From Apostichopus japonicus (lineage: Eukaryota > Echinodermata > Holothuroidea > Aspidochirotida > Stichopodidae): a stretch of DNA of 64,000 nt. Below the pieces are notes generated by a model that was given only the letters and a program-made list of their open reading frames with translations, had not been told where the DNA came from and did no database searches. The DNA lies in contig NC_092580.1 of assembly GCF_037975245.1 (NCBI RefSeq), positions 29,973,501 through 30,037,500 on the forward strand, read 5' to 3'. The position numbers and the translations under genes are program-made. Below are positions 38,403-50,501 of the stretch, one piece after another (position 1 is the first letter of the stretch; every line of letters starts with the position of its first letter).

Positions 38403-39165
38403 CAAGCAATGCCTTAAAGATGTCAATCAGGATGGCACTTAATCTGTAGGTTTGTAAGATTCAGTCCTGACAGAATCTTTATACATATCATGCTGTGTCG
38501 TTGAACAGCTGTATGTACATACACAACTATATGCATGCCAATACATGTGTATGTAGACCGTAGTATGTGCAACAGCCAGCTATTTACTATGTATTACCAC
38601 TGTGCTGTTTCAGATATGAGTGTACTGTACAGGTGTATGTAGATATGTGCAAGCAATGCCTTAGAGGTGTCAATCAGGACGGCACAAAATCTGTAGGTTA
38701 GTAAGATTCAGTCCCAACATGCTGTGTCGTTGAACAGCTGTAAATATACAGAACTATATGCATGCCTAATCATGTGTATGTAGACGTTAGTATGTGCAAC
38801 AGCTTGCTAACTGTGTATTACCACTATGCTGTTTCAGATATGAGTGTACTGTACAGGCATATGTAGACATGTGCACTGTATGTCTCTCTACAGTTGTATG
38901 TAGACATGTGCAAGCAATGCCTTAAAGATGCCAATCAGGACGGCACTAAAACTGGTTTGTAAGATTCAGTCCTGGCAGAATCTTTATACATATCATGCTG
39001 TGTCGTTGAACAGCTGAGTGTATACACAACTATATGCATGCCAAATACATGTGTATGTAGACGGTAGTATGTGCAACAGCCAGCTATTTACTATGTATCA
39101 CCACTGTGCTGTTTCAGATATGAGTGTACTGTACAGGTGTATGTAGACATGTTCACTGTATGTCT
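38403..39165. repeat. Three tandem copies of a roughly 250-bp unit
   Basis: Copies start with CAAGCAATGCCTTA at 38403, 38650 and 38911. They share CATGCTGTGTCGTTGAACAG, TATATGCATGCC and GATATGAGTGTACTGTACAG. The second copy has an internal deletion (ACAGAATCTTTATACATAT is missing) and an added tail. Confidence 0.9.
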
Positions 39166-39448
39166 ATATCTATAATGTTATAGACCTTGTTCAGTTGTGA
39201 TTATATCATGACCTATATATATTTTTTTCTTATGCTAGTCTTTTTATCTCCTAAAGTGTTCTTTTGAACAGGTTTTGAGCCCCATTCAGAATTAGGCTTA
39301 ATAAATCTTCAAGTTATATGCAAAAAAAAAGTAGTACTTAAAGATATAGCAACTTCACGTGCTGTAGCATGTTACTGTTCTTTTGCTTCAATATTTTTAA
39401 TTTGGTTGCAATATGGTTACTTGTGCCAGGTTTGCTGTCAATGTACAG

Positions 39449-39630
39449 TGGGTGGTGTTAACACAATAGAGTTAGTGGGTGGTGTTAACACAACATAGTT
39501 GGTGGGTGGTGTTAACACAAGAGTTGGTGGGAGGTGTTAACACAAGAGTTGGTGGGTGGTGTTAACACAAGAGAGTTGGTGGGTGTTTTTAACACAAGAG
39601 AGTTGGTGGGTGATCTTAACACAACAGAGT
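39449..39630. repeat. Minisatellite of about 27-bp units (GGTGGGTGGTGTTAACACAA)
   Basis: Seven units vary in the link between AACACAA and GTTGG. No gene connection seen. Confidence 0.85.
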
Positions 39631-39639
39631 TTGTAGCAG

Positions 39640-41990
39640 ATGTTCAATCTGAGGGTGGTGTTCTATTTTTTCTTCCCTGGCTTAGAAAGCAAAGTATCAT
39701 ATCTTTTAAGGAAAGAAATTATCTAAACTACCGCTTGGTTCAGCTAAGTCCTCAACCTCGTCTGTTCTTTGGAGTAATCTGGCATATTTACTTCTAGCAT
39801 ATTTCACATATATAATTAAGGTCACAGGTATTGACTATTTGTATCTTCATTCCTATGTCATTGTTGTTTAAGTTGTTTTTTAGTCACTTTGGTTGCTTCT
39901 TCTCACCTGTTATTTTTTTTTTTTTTGCCTTTCTCTTGGACATGGTGTTTATTAATCTGCATTTAGCCTCTCTTAGAACAAGTAAATTGGCTAGGAACTC
40001 AAAAAACTTTTAACTTTGTAATGGAACCTTCAGATCAAATGAAGGTTACCCTCAAATTTTCTAGAAAATAAAGAAAAGCCAAAAAAACAAAACAAGGTCT
40101 TGTGTAATACTTTTCAAATTTCTTTGTACCGCCACACTTGGGACATTTCTTTTGGTTCATTGGTTTATTGTGTCTGCTAAGATCGATTGGTAGCAATTGG
40201 AATGAACAGAAAGGAAAAGTAATATTGGAAACATTGAGGAAGTTAAAAGATCAAGAATTATAAAATTGACCGTTTTAGGCTTTGTATGTCAGTCTCCATA
40301 TTACCAAATTTTCTGAGCTTAGAAAGTCGAGGAAGGGTTGGGCAGAAGGGAGTTAGTCGGAAAGGGCAGGAAAGAGGGGTTGGGGGGGGGGGGGATGATC
40401 CTTTCTTCACCTCAACTTTGTCTTCACCTGCTTTAGTATTATTTTGTTGGAAAACAGAACTATGTTTTTTGCGATAGTTTTGTTTTTAAGTTAAAGTAAT
40501 TTTGGGCAAACTACAGTTTAGGCAACTGCACTGTAACAATCACGTTTTAGTGTAATGCAAGTCTTACTAGTTTTTAATTGCAACTTTTAGTCACAATTTT
40601 GTAAATACCAGAACACCATCAATAAAAAATATATACAGAAAAATTCATTGATCATGATCTCTCTTACCTCATTGTCATGTGCGTGGATAGCCATGTCGGG
40701 CGCCATGGACAACTATGTCACCTGGCCGCATTTAGCAGTCTTTATATTTCCATATAGGTATATTATGAAAATGATATTCTATATCCCATAGATTCCCTGG
40801 TCTCCTCCCTATTTAACAGGCTCTATAATTGTCTCAAAGCAGCAGGGCCGTATTCGCTCCCTGTCCCCATTCTACCCCCTCCCTGACCCCAGTCTCGTCA
40901 GGCCTGGTTGTATTCTTTTCATTGCAGATATCGAATCCAACAATCTTCAGCAATTTGATTGAATCCTTTCCTTACTAACTTACTCCTTCTACCTTTAAAA
41001 AAACCCATCTCATATTGACTTAATCCTCCCACCCCCCCCCCCCCCACGCCCTGACACCACTCCTCCCAAATGTAAGATTAGCCTCCCAATCTCATATTAC
41101 TTTTGGGTCTGATCTGCTTTTGATTTGACTTAACAGTTTTACATGTGAATTATTCTTGTCAAATTAGGCTGTATGATCCAGTTCTGTGAAGTATATCCCC
41201 ATATGGAATGGCCCATCCCTACTATCCCTCTCACCCCTTCCCGTTACCCCTCCACATTCCCGTAATGCATCAGTGTCGCAATTTCATTGCCTGATATGTT
41301 TTGAAAAATGCTTTATACTTACTTTAGCAGTTAATTATGGTTTCATTTGCATCAGACTACACGATGTATCATTGTCACACATAACATATAGTATTTGTAA
41401 CTTCTTTACATCACAAAGCCAAAAACAATGGGAAAACAAACAAGACATTAAAAAATGTGTACATCAAACACCTCCATCCTATCCGCCCAATTGACACTTA
41501 TAAAGTAACTATTATTTGTGTAAGTTTTGGAAAACTGTTTATCGCATACCATAATTTTACAGAAAAAGGGTTGAGGTGAAAAAAGTCAGTAGCATAGAAT
41601 CTGTCGAAAAGCATCCTTAACTGCTCATTTTTGCATCATCATTCCTTAAATGTATGCGCCAAGTACAATTAAAACATTGAAAAATTCCAAATATCGATTT
41701 ATGAAAATTATGTATTGTTATATGAAATAAAAAAAACATACCATCAACGTTTGTACGTAGGCCTACGTCAAATGCATGGAAATTAAGGTTATATTAAAAG
41801 AGATGTCTACAGACACAAAATTAATATCGATCTATTGTAGAGCTTTATAAATCTCTGCTTCATAAAAGTACCCGTTATATTTCTAACCCAGCTTCGTTTG
41901 GACTAATCAATCAAAGTATCAATTTGCTTCATTCTTTTCCCAATGCCTTGATGGGTAATTAGCGTAGCGTGCAAAACATTATAGGACACG
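39640..41990. other. Gene-poor region
   Basis: Only short, low-complexity ORFs and poly-C/poly-G tracts; no exon, tRNA or element recognised. Confidence 0.4.
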
Positions 41991-41993
41991 TCT

Positions 41994-42502
41994 ATGGCAA
42001 GCCATGTGGGACAAACACCGCATAATATATCCGCATGATAATTCGAATAAATACACGTATTAATTTGAATATATATATACGTATTAATTCGAATATAAAC
42101 ACGTATTAAATCCAATATATCCGCGCATTAATTCAAATACATATCGGGATTACATCCAATATATGCACGGATTAACTGGAATATAGGCTACACGAAAACG
42201 CATTGTTGCTGTGTACGTATATCCGCGATAAATGCGAGAACTCTCTCAAATACTGTTCCTTGTCAGTTGGACGAGCCATGATGTTGTCTGGGTGTACGTC
42301 AATAGAGACTAACTTTGCAATCTCTCATTTATTGCACTGACGAGGCTACAATGTGAAAACTCTCGAAACTCGTTTGTGAAAGATATAAGACATGCCAGTT
42401 GTCTGATTTAGTACGTGTATATATTCGAATAAATATCCATATATATTCGTATTAATATATCGAGGATATATTATGCGGTGTTTGTCCTATATGGCTTGCC
42501 AT
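41994..42502. mobile_element. MITE (509 bp) with about 37-bp inverted repeats and 8-bp TSD
   Basis: Ends are ATGGCAAGCCATGTGGGACA and its near complement ending in GGCTTGCCAT; inverted similarity extends through AAACACCGCATAATATATC. Flanks are ACACGTCT (41986-41993) and ACACGTCC (42503-42510), 7 of 8 matching, as for hAT. The interior has CGTATTAATTCGAATATA motifs. Confidence 0.85.
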
Positions 42503-42510
42503 ACACGTCC

Positions 42511-44303
42511 TCAAAAAGCAACATATATATATATACACACAAAAAGTCGATAGAAAAAACTTGTCATGGTACGCCTAACAAATGCTATGTTTTCAACGTA
42601 TAACGAGATGTGTTTAATACATATCGTTGCATCTTCATTCACGTTGTTTGTATGGAATCAAAGAAACTTCTTTTAGTTAAGTTAAAAAACTTTCCTGAAA
42701 CATTTGATCGACATTACGTCCCATTAAGCCTACCTGGACTGAAAAGCATCATAATCGATATTATCATAACAGAAAATTATACATGTTTTAGTCAACTTTA
42801 AAGGGTGAGTATTTTAAAAACTGTACTTTCACTCAAACCGTTTGGGGTGGGGGCGGGGGGAGGGGGCGGGGCGGGGTTTGCATTCATATATACCGATATT
42901 ACACAAAGACAAAAATGGATAAGAAATTTTAGTCGAAGTCAAATTTTCTACTGTTTAACTTTGAAATATCGCCCTTTTTTAAGTTTTGTTTTAATCGAGT
43001 CCTGTAAATAAAACCAACGTTATTAAATATGTTAAAATAATTTAGGTATGATAGTTAAGCGCTGCCAACAATTCTGTTAAGAATAATCATATATACACTA
43101 AATAGCGTTAAGCTAAATTTGCGCCAGACCCTGATGGGAAAACCCCTGACTTACGAAGGCGTCATAATCGCTTGTACCATATCCTCAAAAGAATGATAGT
43201 ATCACATGTTATATAAAATCAAATCGTCCAAAATGTATCGCCAGATTTAGATATTCGTTCGTGACTGAGCTTAAGGTAACAACAAATTAAGACCAATTTT
43301 GAGAAATTTTTGAACGAAGAAATACTGCAACACGTGACACGTATACTCTATGTAAGTTTCGGGAGGTGGAATAAGAAGGGCTGCTGCGGTTGTGAGGAGA
43401 CAGGTAAGAAAAGAACGGTTTAAAGATACTAACTAAACAGAGTATTTGTAGGGGAAAGGGGGGGGGGGGTCAGGGTATCATTAAATATCGATATGAGTAC
43501 CGAAATAGCTGTGCATGATATTTAAAAAAAGGACATTGGTAAAATGTTTGCTATCTACCTACTTTTTAATGCGAGAAATCAAACCAGGAGGAGTGGCCCT
43601 GGCCCCCTTGGTCCCCGTCACTGGATGCTCCCTTGATACATAGTTAAATGTCAGATACTTCTGCGTAACTAAGACCGACCTGGCTAACATAGTAAGCAAG
43701 CGATTAACCATTTACTTTGGTTTCCTTTTATTGTTTTCCTTCGGATCCAGAGATCCAGAAATTAACTAAGATGTAAAATCAGTTACACCTAGTTTTCGGT
43801 ATTGGCTGCGTTAGTGAAAAAAAGTGCGATAGAAAATAAGAAAGTATCGATTTACACGTAGTTAGTAAAGAACTCCTATCTAAATATAGAGCTGTAGATA
43901 TAGAGTTGGTGTTATAAAAAATACAAAACTGTCATTAGGACTGTAGCATATAACCTAATGGTAACAAGAATGACGGGGGCAACAATTACATAGATTTTCG
44001 TAATAATCTCAACGGCAAGTGTAGTTCGGGAATATACATTACTTTATATGGTACAGAAACATGTTGTAACATGTAGGCTATATCGTACTTTACAAATTAC
44101 ACCTGCTGATTAGTACAAACTTTAATTATGAAGAGTTGTGAATGCTCTGTTAGTCACATACTCATAGTTTCAAACTAGAATATTAATCCATTCTTACAAC
44201 TGCGAACAATATTTTTTCATTATCTTTTAGCCTCTTAAAATTACAAGGGACATTTTCGTCACCTGGTTTTAACAACATCCATATAGGCGTGAATCTGTTT
44301 CAG
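42511..44303. other. Intergenic sequence downstream of GPCR A
   Basis: No supported gene. Poly-G tracts at about 42845-42876 and 43455-43471. No clear minus-strand AATAAA directly after the GPCR stop. Confidence 0.35.
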
Positions 44304-45692
44304 TTACAGCCTTGATTTCAGTCGTTTGAACAACGTTCTACAGTCGGCCCTAAATTTTGGATTCAGAAAACTGTAAAGAAGAGGGTTGATTGAGTGATTA
44401 ATCAGTCCACTGAGCCGCAATAATGCAATCATGACGTAGGCGATGTTATTACCGAAGAATGGACGCGTCAGAGGCGTTAAGGCGAATGTTGCAAGAGTTA
44501 CGAACCAAGTGATGAAGAAAATGGCGGTTGCCAGCAGAAGCATTAGTGTCAAACGAGAAACCACTTTATGGCTTTGACCACGACGACGTCTCACTTTATT
44601 AGCAAAGGTCAGGCTACGCGGTTGCTTGGAATTAGTTGGATGCAGTTGGTCACCTGATTTCGTCACTTTATTATTTTCTTCTCTGCTACCTCCTGTTGCT
44701 ATGGTATCCTCCAATGCTGGCCTGCTGTTGCTTATCCTGACGTCATTGTCCTCCGCTTTCTGTAATTTGTTATCGTTATGTCCGTTTAGTCTGTCGTCTG
44801 TTCCAGTAACATCCGTTTCGGTTGAATCCCTCTCTGTGCTCTTCCCCGATGTTTCCAATCGAGTGTCTGCTTCGGTACCCTTTCCTCCCACTGCAGTATC
44901 GTTAGCTGTATATTGAACATTTGTTACACTGTATTCAACAACATTAGTTTTCGTGGAACCAGCCTGACTCATCTTATCACCAACCACCGAAGTATCGTCA
45001 TCATATTTGACTTCTTTTATCCCAATTTTCTTCCTCTGGCGAGCAACCACGATCCAAAGTTTAACATAGAGGATAACGATAAAGATGAAAGCAGCAAGGC
45101 AAGATAGGTATTGGGGTATCGTAACCAGCAAAGCTATTCCGCTGCCACCCGTATCTTGTTTGTAACAAGTCGTACCATTCACAACTCCTTTCACCTCCCT
45201 GAAATTAATATGACTCGAAAAAGGGACGGCCATATTAATGAAAATGGCTACAAATATACAGGAAATAGATATCTTCTGTGCTTTCCTTCGAGACCATCGG
45301 CCGTTGACTGGTTTAGCGACAGCTAGATATCTATCTAACGCAATTGTGACGGTAATTAAAATCGACATGTACCATCCAATAGATGCTAAAGTGAATAATA
45401 ATTTACATAACAATAGATCTTTGTAGTCAAATTCGTGCAACCAAAAGTGTATCTCGAGAGGGAATAGTAAACAGACGTAGAGATCCGAGAGAGCGAGTGT
45501 TTGTATGAAAACCTGAGCACTACCCAGGGCTTGTTTGTCCCAATAGACCGCTAAGATGAGAATGTTCCCAGGGATGCCAATAAGGCTTACTAAGCTTCTG
45601 TAAATCACTACAGCCCAAGTATACCAGAATCGCGTCATTATTTCCGAGTTTAAGATGGTCTGTGTTTCAGAAGTAAGGTTATCAAATCCCAA
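44304..45692 (-). CDS. Orphan rhodopsin-like (class A) GPCR, copy A, intact and intronless
   Basis: 462 aa. TM1 about 26-50 (GNILILAVYW, class A GN), TM2 about 60-82 (LALSD), TM3 from Cys96 to ALDRYLAVAKP (DRY at 120-122), TM4 about 141-158, ECL2 Cys176 (disulfide partner) with an NGT sequon, and TM5 about 186-216. The third intracellular loop is very long (about 217-379), polar, and rich in Thr/Ser/Asp/Lys. TM6 starts near 383 and reads FFITWF; the usual CWxP is absent. TM7 has NPLLY (436-440), then a short basic tail. The short N-terminus has an NLT sequon. The first 18 residues are specific to this copy; other copies start at the internal MTRF. A CRE (TGACGTCA) lies 275 bp upstream. Ligand and subfamily cannot be assigned from sequence. 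Confidence 0.93.
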   Translation of the reverse strand: MGFDNLTSETQTILNSEIMTRFWYTWAVVIYRSLVSLIGIPGNILILAVYWDKQALGSAQVFIQTLALSDLYVCLLFPLEIHFWLHEFDYKDLLLCKLLFTLASIGWYMSILITVTIALDRYLAVAKPVNGRWSRRKAQKISISCIFVAIFINMAVPFSSHINFREVKGVVNGTTCYKQDTGGSGIALLVTIPQYLSCLAAFIFIVILYVKLWIVVARQRKKIGIKEVKYDDDTSVVGDKMSQAGSTKTNVVEYSVTNVQYTANDTAVGGKGTEADTRLETSGKSTERDSTETDVTGTDDRLNGHNDNKLQKAEDNDVRISNSRPALEDTIATGGSREENNKVTKSGDQLHPTNSKQPRSLTFANKVRRRRGQSHKVVSRLTLMLLLATAIFFITWFVTLATFALTPLTRPFFGNNIAYVMIALLRLSGLINHSINPLLYSFLNPKFRADCRTLFKRLKSRL

Positions 45693-45966
45693 CAGACTGA
45701 TAATATCTGATTATTTAGATGCAAACAGACCACTCCGACTGCGTTACTAAAAAATATTTATCTTTCCCCTTATATTGTTTTTTCGACGATTAAGACGTCT
45801 TTTAATCTAAGAACGAGAAAGTACAATCATGAAAGCAATCCTCTACCAGAAAAGAATAAGAGATACCTTAAAAAAAATGATGTTCTATACGTGACAAAGT
45901 ATCATTGCCTTCTGATCGAAGTGAAAGCTTATACAGTAAGAATAGAGCACTCAGAAAACAAATGAG

Positions 45967-45974
45967 TGACGTCA
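45967..45974. promoter_or_regulatory. Full palindromic CRE upstream of GPCR A
   Basis: TGACGTCA, 275 bp upstream of the start codon of copy A. The same octamer lies upstream of relic B (47377-47384) and of copy C (49732-49739). Confidence 0.5.
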
Positions 45975-46964
45975 CTGTTTGCTAATAACTTTTCTATGCG
46001 TTATTGGTCGTTTATTTCCGTTCTTCTTAGTCAGCTGTGCAACTGCAAAGTTAACAACGGAAGCGCGACTTTTAAATTTTTATCTAGAACAAATCAATCG
46101 TCTTCAGTTATTCACCGATTTTTTTTTCTCGATATACATGTATACATTGTAATGATCAATACAATTTTACAAGAATTTGATGTCAAATATTATATGAATT
46201 GACGACAACCATTGGGTGTGCATATGCTTTCAAAAGTGAGGGGGCCCATGCCCCCACCTCTATCGTTAATCGGGGAAAAACGTGCATTCGAAATATTGTT
46301 TTACATACAGCCGGGGAAGAATAAGTTCTCCTTCAGGCGCAGGACGAAAAGCGGCGCGGATCCGAAGAGTGTATAGGGATGGTGCATACCCCTTTTCAAA
46401 CTCAGACAAAAATTTCAAAAAATGTGTTTAAATATTACCTTGCGTTGAAACCTAACTATATACGTAACTTAACATCTAAAGGTACCTCATTTGACTGTTA
46501 AACCTTCAATTATTTTGAGGGAGGAAGCCCAGACCCACCCTCATACGCAAGTCGGCTTCAGCGACCCCATGACGTCACCCCTCGCCTTTATAAAGTTCTG
46601 GATCCAACTCTGGCCTCCCAAAAAGGTTCATGTCCTTATATTTACGTCGGTCGGGGGAATTTCGGAACCCACGCCTTTGAATATCGTGTGCATGCCGCTT
46701 TAATGTGTTGCAGTTTTGGGATAATTATTGACTTGGAAATTTCACAGTGTAGTCAAGAGGTCCTGAAAATGAAATGTGTCAAATCAACTTTGTTCTTTCC
46801 TTTTCCTTCTCTTTCTTCTTTTTATTTTTAATGATTATATTAATTAGCAGAACAATTGACGAATTGAGGTATGTTTTCCTTTGTTCTAGAGCGAATGGTA
46901 ACACAATGAAGAATAGCCAGATACAACTGAGTAATATAGCGTATATTTTTGTTGAAATTTCGAG

Positions 46965-47006
46965 AAAATAAATCTCTACAACCCAAGTATACCAGATTTG
47001 CGTCAT
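46965..47006 (-). pseudogene. GPCR relic B: only the N-terminal codons remain
   Basis: Starts ATG at 47006 and encodes MTQIWYTWVVEIY, matching MTRFWYTWAVVIY of copy A, then similarity stops. About 0.9 kb upstream of it (47007-47930) matches the upstream region of copy C, including a CRE at 47377-47384. It is therefore a truncated duplicate and not a chance match. Confidence 0.8.
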
Positions 47007-48026
47007 TAATTCCGAGTTTCAGTTGTTCGGCTTGAAAATGCCAATTTATCAAATGAAAAAGATATAAAGCAGGGTTTGTTTCAGAAGTAAATAAAGACAC
47101 TTTTATAACACAGATCCTGCGTAAATCCTTATTCAAGACTGGGTGCTCAATGGTCTCCTACAATTGTTTAACCTTGAAGTTCTTTGATGATTACATGACA
47201 AATCAGAAACACCATACTGAATGAAAACAACTTATCGCGGTAAACAATATGTAACAATTGTTCAATCTTTTTTTCGTATTATTGACATTGGTTCCGTTTG
47301 TTAATATTGTTATCAATACTCTTATGTATCATCTTGAACAATAAATATATACTCAAAACATATAGCAAATTAAAAATGACGTCACATTATCTTTACTTTC
47401 TTTTATATTTGATATCAACATGATGGGGAAAAGTTTGAAATTTCTAAAGACGTATTGCTTTATCTAGAATAAATCGATTCCAATAATAACGTATCTATAA
47501 TATCTGATTTTCTGAGTATAATTATTGCGTAATCAATATTAATTTAAAAATGGTCGCTTAAAATCGACTTCCTGTCAAATGATTTAAGGATACACGTTAA
47601 GGAACGTGGCTTGAATAAATATATAAAAAAATAATCATCTGCATCACACAACAGTTCAAAACAGATTTTTGATTAAATTTTCCAAATGTTTAAGTACTTT
47701 TAACTGTGATTGCTATGCCACTATGGAAAATGTCCGGAGGCGAAAATATGTTGAGGATTGAATCAAGATCTATCATTAGTTACCCTCTAGTGATGGGAAA
47801 ATTTAGACAAGTATCCTAGTCTGATCATTTATAAACTTTATAGTTTGAGTAAAACCAGACAGGTTTGGACAAATTGATGATGGAACTCAAAAAGGTATTT
47901 AAGACGCTTACAATAACACACAAATAAAACATGTTCTGAATTGGGGTTTTTCACTCTAGTAGAATAAGGTTCGGAAAACGTAGAGCTCTACTTATGATAT
48001 ACTCTAAGGCAGGTATAATATAGTAC

Positions 48027-49349
48027 CTACACTCTATGACTAGTGCATAGCCTTGATTTCAGTCGTTTGTACAATGCTCTACAGTCTGCCCTAAATCTTG
48101 GATTCATAAAACTATACACTAGAGGGTTTATGGCGTTGTTAATAAATCCACTGAGTCGTAATAATGCAACGATGACATACGCGATATTATTACCGAAGAA
48201 TTTACGGGTTAGTGACGACAAGCCGAACGTTAACAGTGTTGTGAACCACGTGATGAAGAAAATGACGGTCGACAGCAGAAGCATCAGTGTCAATCGAGAG
48301 ACTACTTGGTGTTGACCACGCCGACCTTTGACCTTAGACGTTACTACTGGTCCCCCTTTATTGGTAACTGAAGGAACGTGACCTCTCATGGAATCTGTTG
48401 GATCGTCCAACTGGCCGTTGAATTTCGCCTCACTACAGTGTTCTTCTTTCCTTCCCCTACTTGCTTTGACCGCGATGGTGGTCCCTTTCGCATCGAAGCT
48501 GACCATCGATGTTCCAGAACTTTCTTTAGTCAAAACGTTTCCTTTACCCTTCCCTCGTGTTTCCAATCGTCTGTCGGTTTCGTTATTATTTGCTTTCTCT
48601 GCAACATTAGTAGCTGTGCACTGACCAGCAGATGTGTTGTATTCAACAGCGCTAGTTTTCGTGAAACCAGTTTGGCTCATGTTCTCACCAACCACCGAAG
48701 TATCGTTATCATATTTGACTTCTTTTATCCCAATTTTCTTCCTCTGACGAGTAACCACGATCCAAAGTTTAACATAGAGGATTCCGATAAAAACAAAGGC
48801 TCCAATGGTAGAAATGTACTGGGGTATTAATACTAACAAATCTAAGACGGTGGGATTCTCCAAACCGGTACTGTAACAGCTTGTGCCGTTTATAATTCCT
48901 TCGATTTGCTTCGGATCTAAGTGGCTCGAAAACGGGACAGCTAAATTAATAAAAACGGCTAAAAATAGACATAGAAGAGATATCTTCTGTGCTTTCTTTC
49001 GAGACCATCGACCGTTGACTGGTTTAGCGACAGCTAGATATCTATCTAACGCAATTGCAACAGTCACGAATGTGGACACATACAATCCAATAGTTCCAAC
49101 AGTAAAGAATAATTTACATAAAAATAGATCATTGTGGTCAAATTCATGCAACCAAAAGTGTATCTCAAGAGGCAATAGTAGACAGACGTAGAGATCCGAG
49201 AGAGCGAGTGTTTGTATGAAAACCTGGGCACTACCCAGGGCTTGTTTATCCCAATAGACCGCTAAGATGAGAATGTTCCCAGGGATGCCAATAAGGCTTA
49301 CTAAGCTTCTGTAAATCACTACAACCCAAGTATACAAGAATCGCGTCAT
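48027..49349 (-). CDS. Orphan rhodopsin-like GPCR, copy C, intact and intronless
   Basis: 440 aa, starting at MTRFLYTW; an in-frame TAA upstream with no earlier Met fixes this start. GNILILAVYW in TM1, LALSDLYVCLL in TM2, CKLFFT and ALDRYLAVAKP (DRY) in TM3, and NGTSCY in ECL2. The third intracellular loop is long and polar and TM6 reads FFITWF without the CWxP proline. TM7 has NPLVYSF; the C-tail is short. It is very similar to copy A in TM1-4 and nearly identical to pseudogene D. The third loop is the most diverged part versus A. A CRE lies at 49732-49739. Confidence 0.93.
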   Translation of the reverse strand: MTRFLYTWVVVIYRSLVSLIGIPGNILILAVYWDKQALGSAQVFIQTLALSDLYVCLLLPLEIHFWLHEFDHNDLFLCKLFFTVGTIGLYVSTFVTVAIALDRYLAVAKPVNGRWSRKKAQKISLLCLFLAVFINLAVPFSSHLDPKQIEGIINGTSCYSTGLENPTVLDLLVLIPQYISTIGAFVFIGILYVKLWIVVTRQRKKIGIKEVKYDNDTSVVGENMSQTGFTKTSAVEYNTSAGQCTATNVAEKANNNETDRRLETRGKGKGNVLTKESSGTSMVSFDAKGTTIAVKASRGRKEEHCSEAKFNGQLDDPTDSMRGHVPSVTNKGGPVVTSKVKGRRGQHQVVSRLTLMLLLSTVIFFITWFTTLLTFGLSSLTRKFFGNNIAYVIVALLRLSGFINNAINPLVYSFMNPRFRADCRALYKRLKSRLCTSHRV

Positions 49350-49731
49350 TATTTCCGAGTTATAGTTGTTCGTCTTGGAAATACTAATTTACCAAATGAA
49401 AAAGATATAAAGCAGGGTTAGTTTCAGAAGTAAATTAAGACACTTTCATACCACAGATCCTGCGTAAATCCTTATTCAAGACTGGGTGTTCAATGGTCTC
49501 TTACAATTGTGTAACCTTGAAGTTCTTTGCTGATAACATGACAAATCAGAAACACCATACTGAATGAAAACAACTTATTGCGATAAACAATGTGTAACAA
49601 TTTTTTCATTCTTTTTGTTCGTATTATTGACATTGGTTTCATTCGTTAATATTGTGATCAATACCCTAATGTATCTTCTTAATCAATAAATATATACTCA
49701 AAACATAAAGCAAATTAAAAATGACGTCACA

Positions 49732-49739
49732 TTTTCTTT
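49732..49739. promoter_or_regulatory. Full palindromic CRE upstream of GPCR C
   Basis: TGACGTCA in the context AAATGACGTCACATT, conserved with the relic B upstream region (47377-47384), about 380 bp before the start codon. Confidence 0.5.
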
Positions 49740-50501
49740 ACTTTCCTTTATATTTGATATCAACATGATGGGGAAAAGTTTGAAATTTCTAAAGACGTTT
49801 TTCTTTATCTAGAATAAATCGATTACAATACTAACGTTTCTGTAATATCTCATTTCCTGAGTACAGTTATCACGTAATCAATATCAATATAAAAATGGTC
49901 GCTAAACATCAACTTGCTGTCAAATGATTTAAGGATAAACGTTAAGACAAATGGCTTGAATAAATATATACAGAAAAAATATCATCATCTGCATCACACA
50001 ACAGTTCAAAAAAGATTTTGGAATTTACATGGAAATAGTATTGATGCTGTCTTATGCTAACATTTCACATCAACGGAACTCATTAGCTACACTAGCCAAA
50101 TTTCATTTGAAAATAATTGTTAAGTAAACATTTAAATTTTCCAAATATTTAAGTACTTTTAACTGTGATTGCTATGCCACTATGAAGATTGTCCGGAGGC
50201 GAAAAATATGTTGAGGCTTGAACCAAGATCTATCATTAGTTACTAGTGAACCCGAAATTGGCGGAGAATTTAGACCAGTATCCTAGTCTGATCAATTATA
50301 ATCTCGTATAGTTTGAGTAAAACCAGACAGGTTTGGACAAATTGATGATGGAACTCAAAAAAACTGTTTTAACACGCTTACTATAACCCACAAATAAAAA
50401 TATGTCCAGCATTGTTTTTTTAATCTCACTCTGATAGAATAAGGTTCGGAAAAGGTAGAGCCCTTCTTATGATATACTGTAAGGCAGGTATGATATAGTA
50501 C

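Noticed and set aside
46491-46703. 70-aa ORF upstream of GPCR A
   Set aside because: No family resemblance and proline/threonine-rich low-complexity content; not supported.
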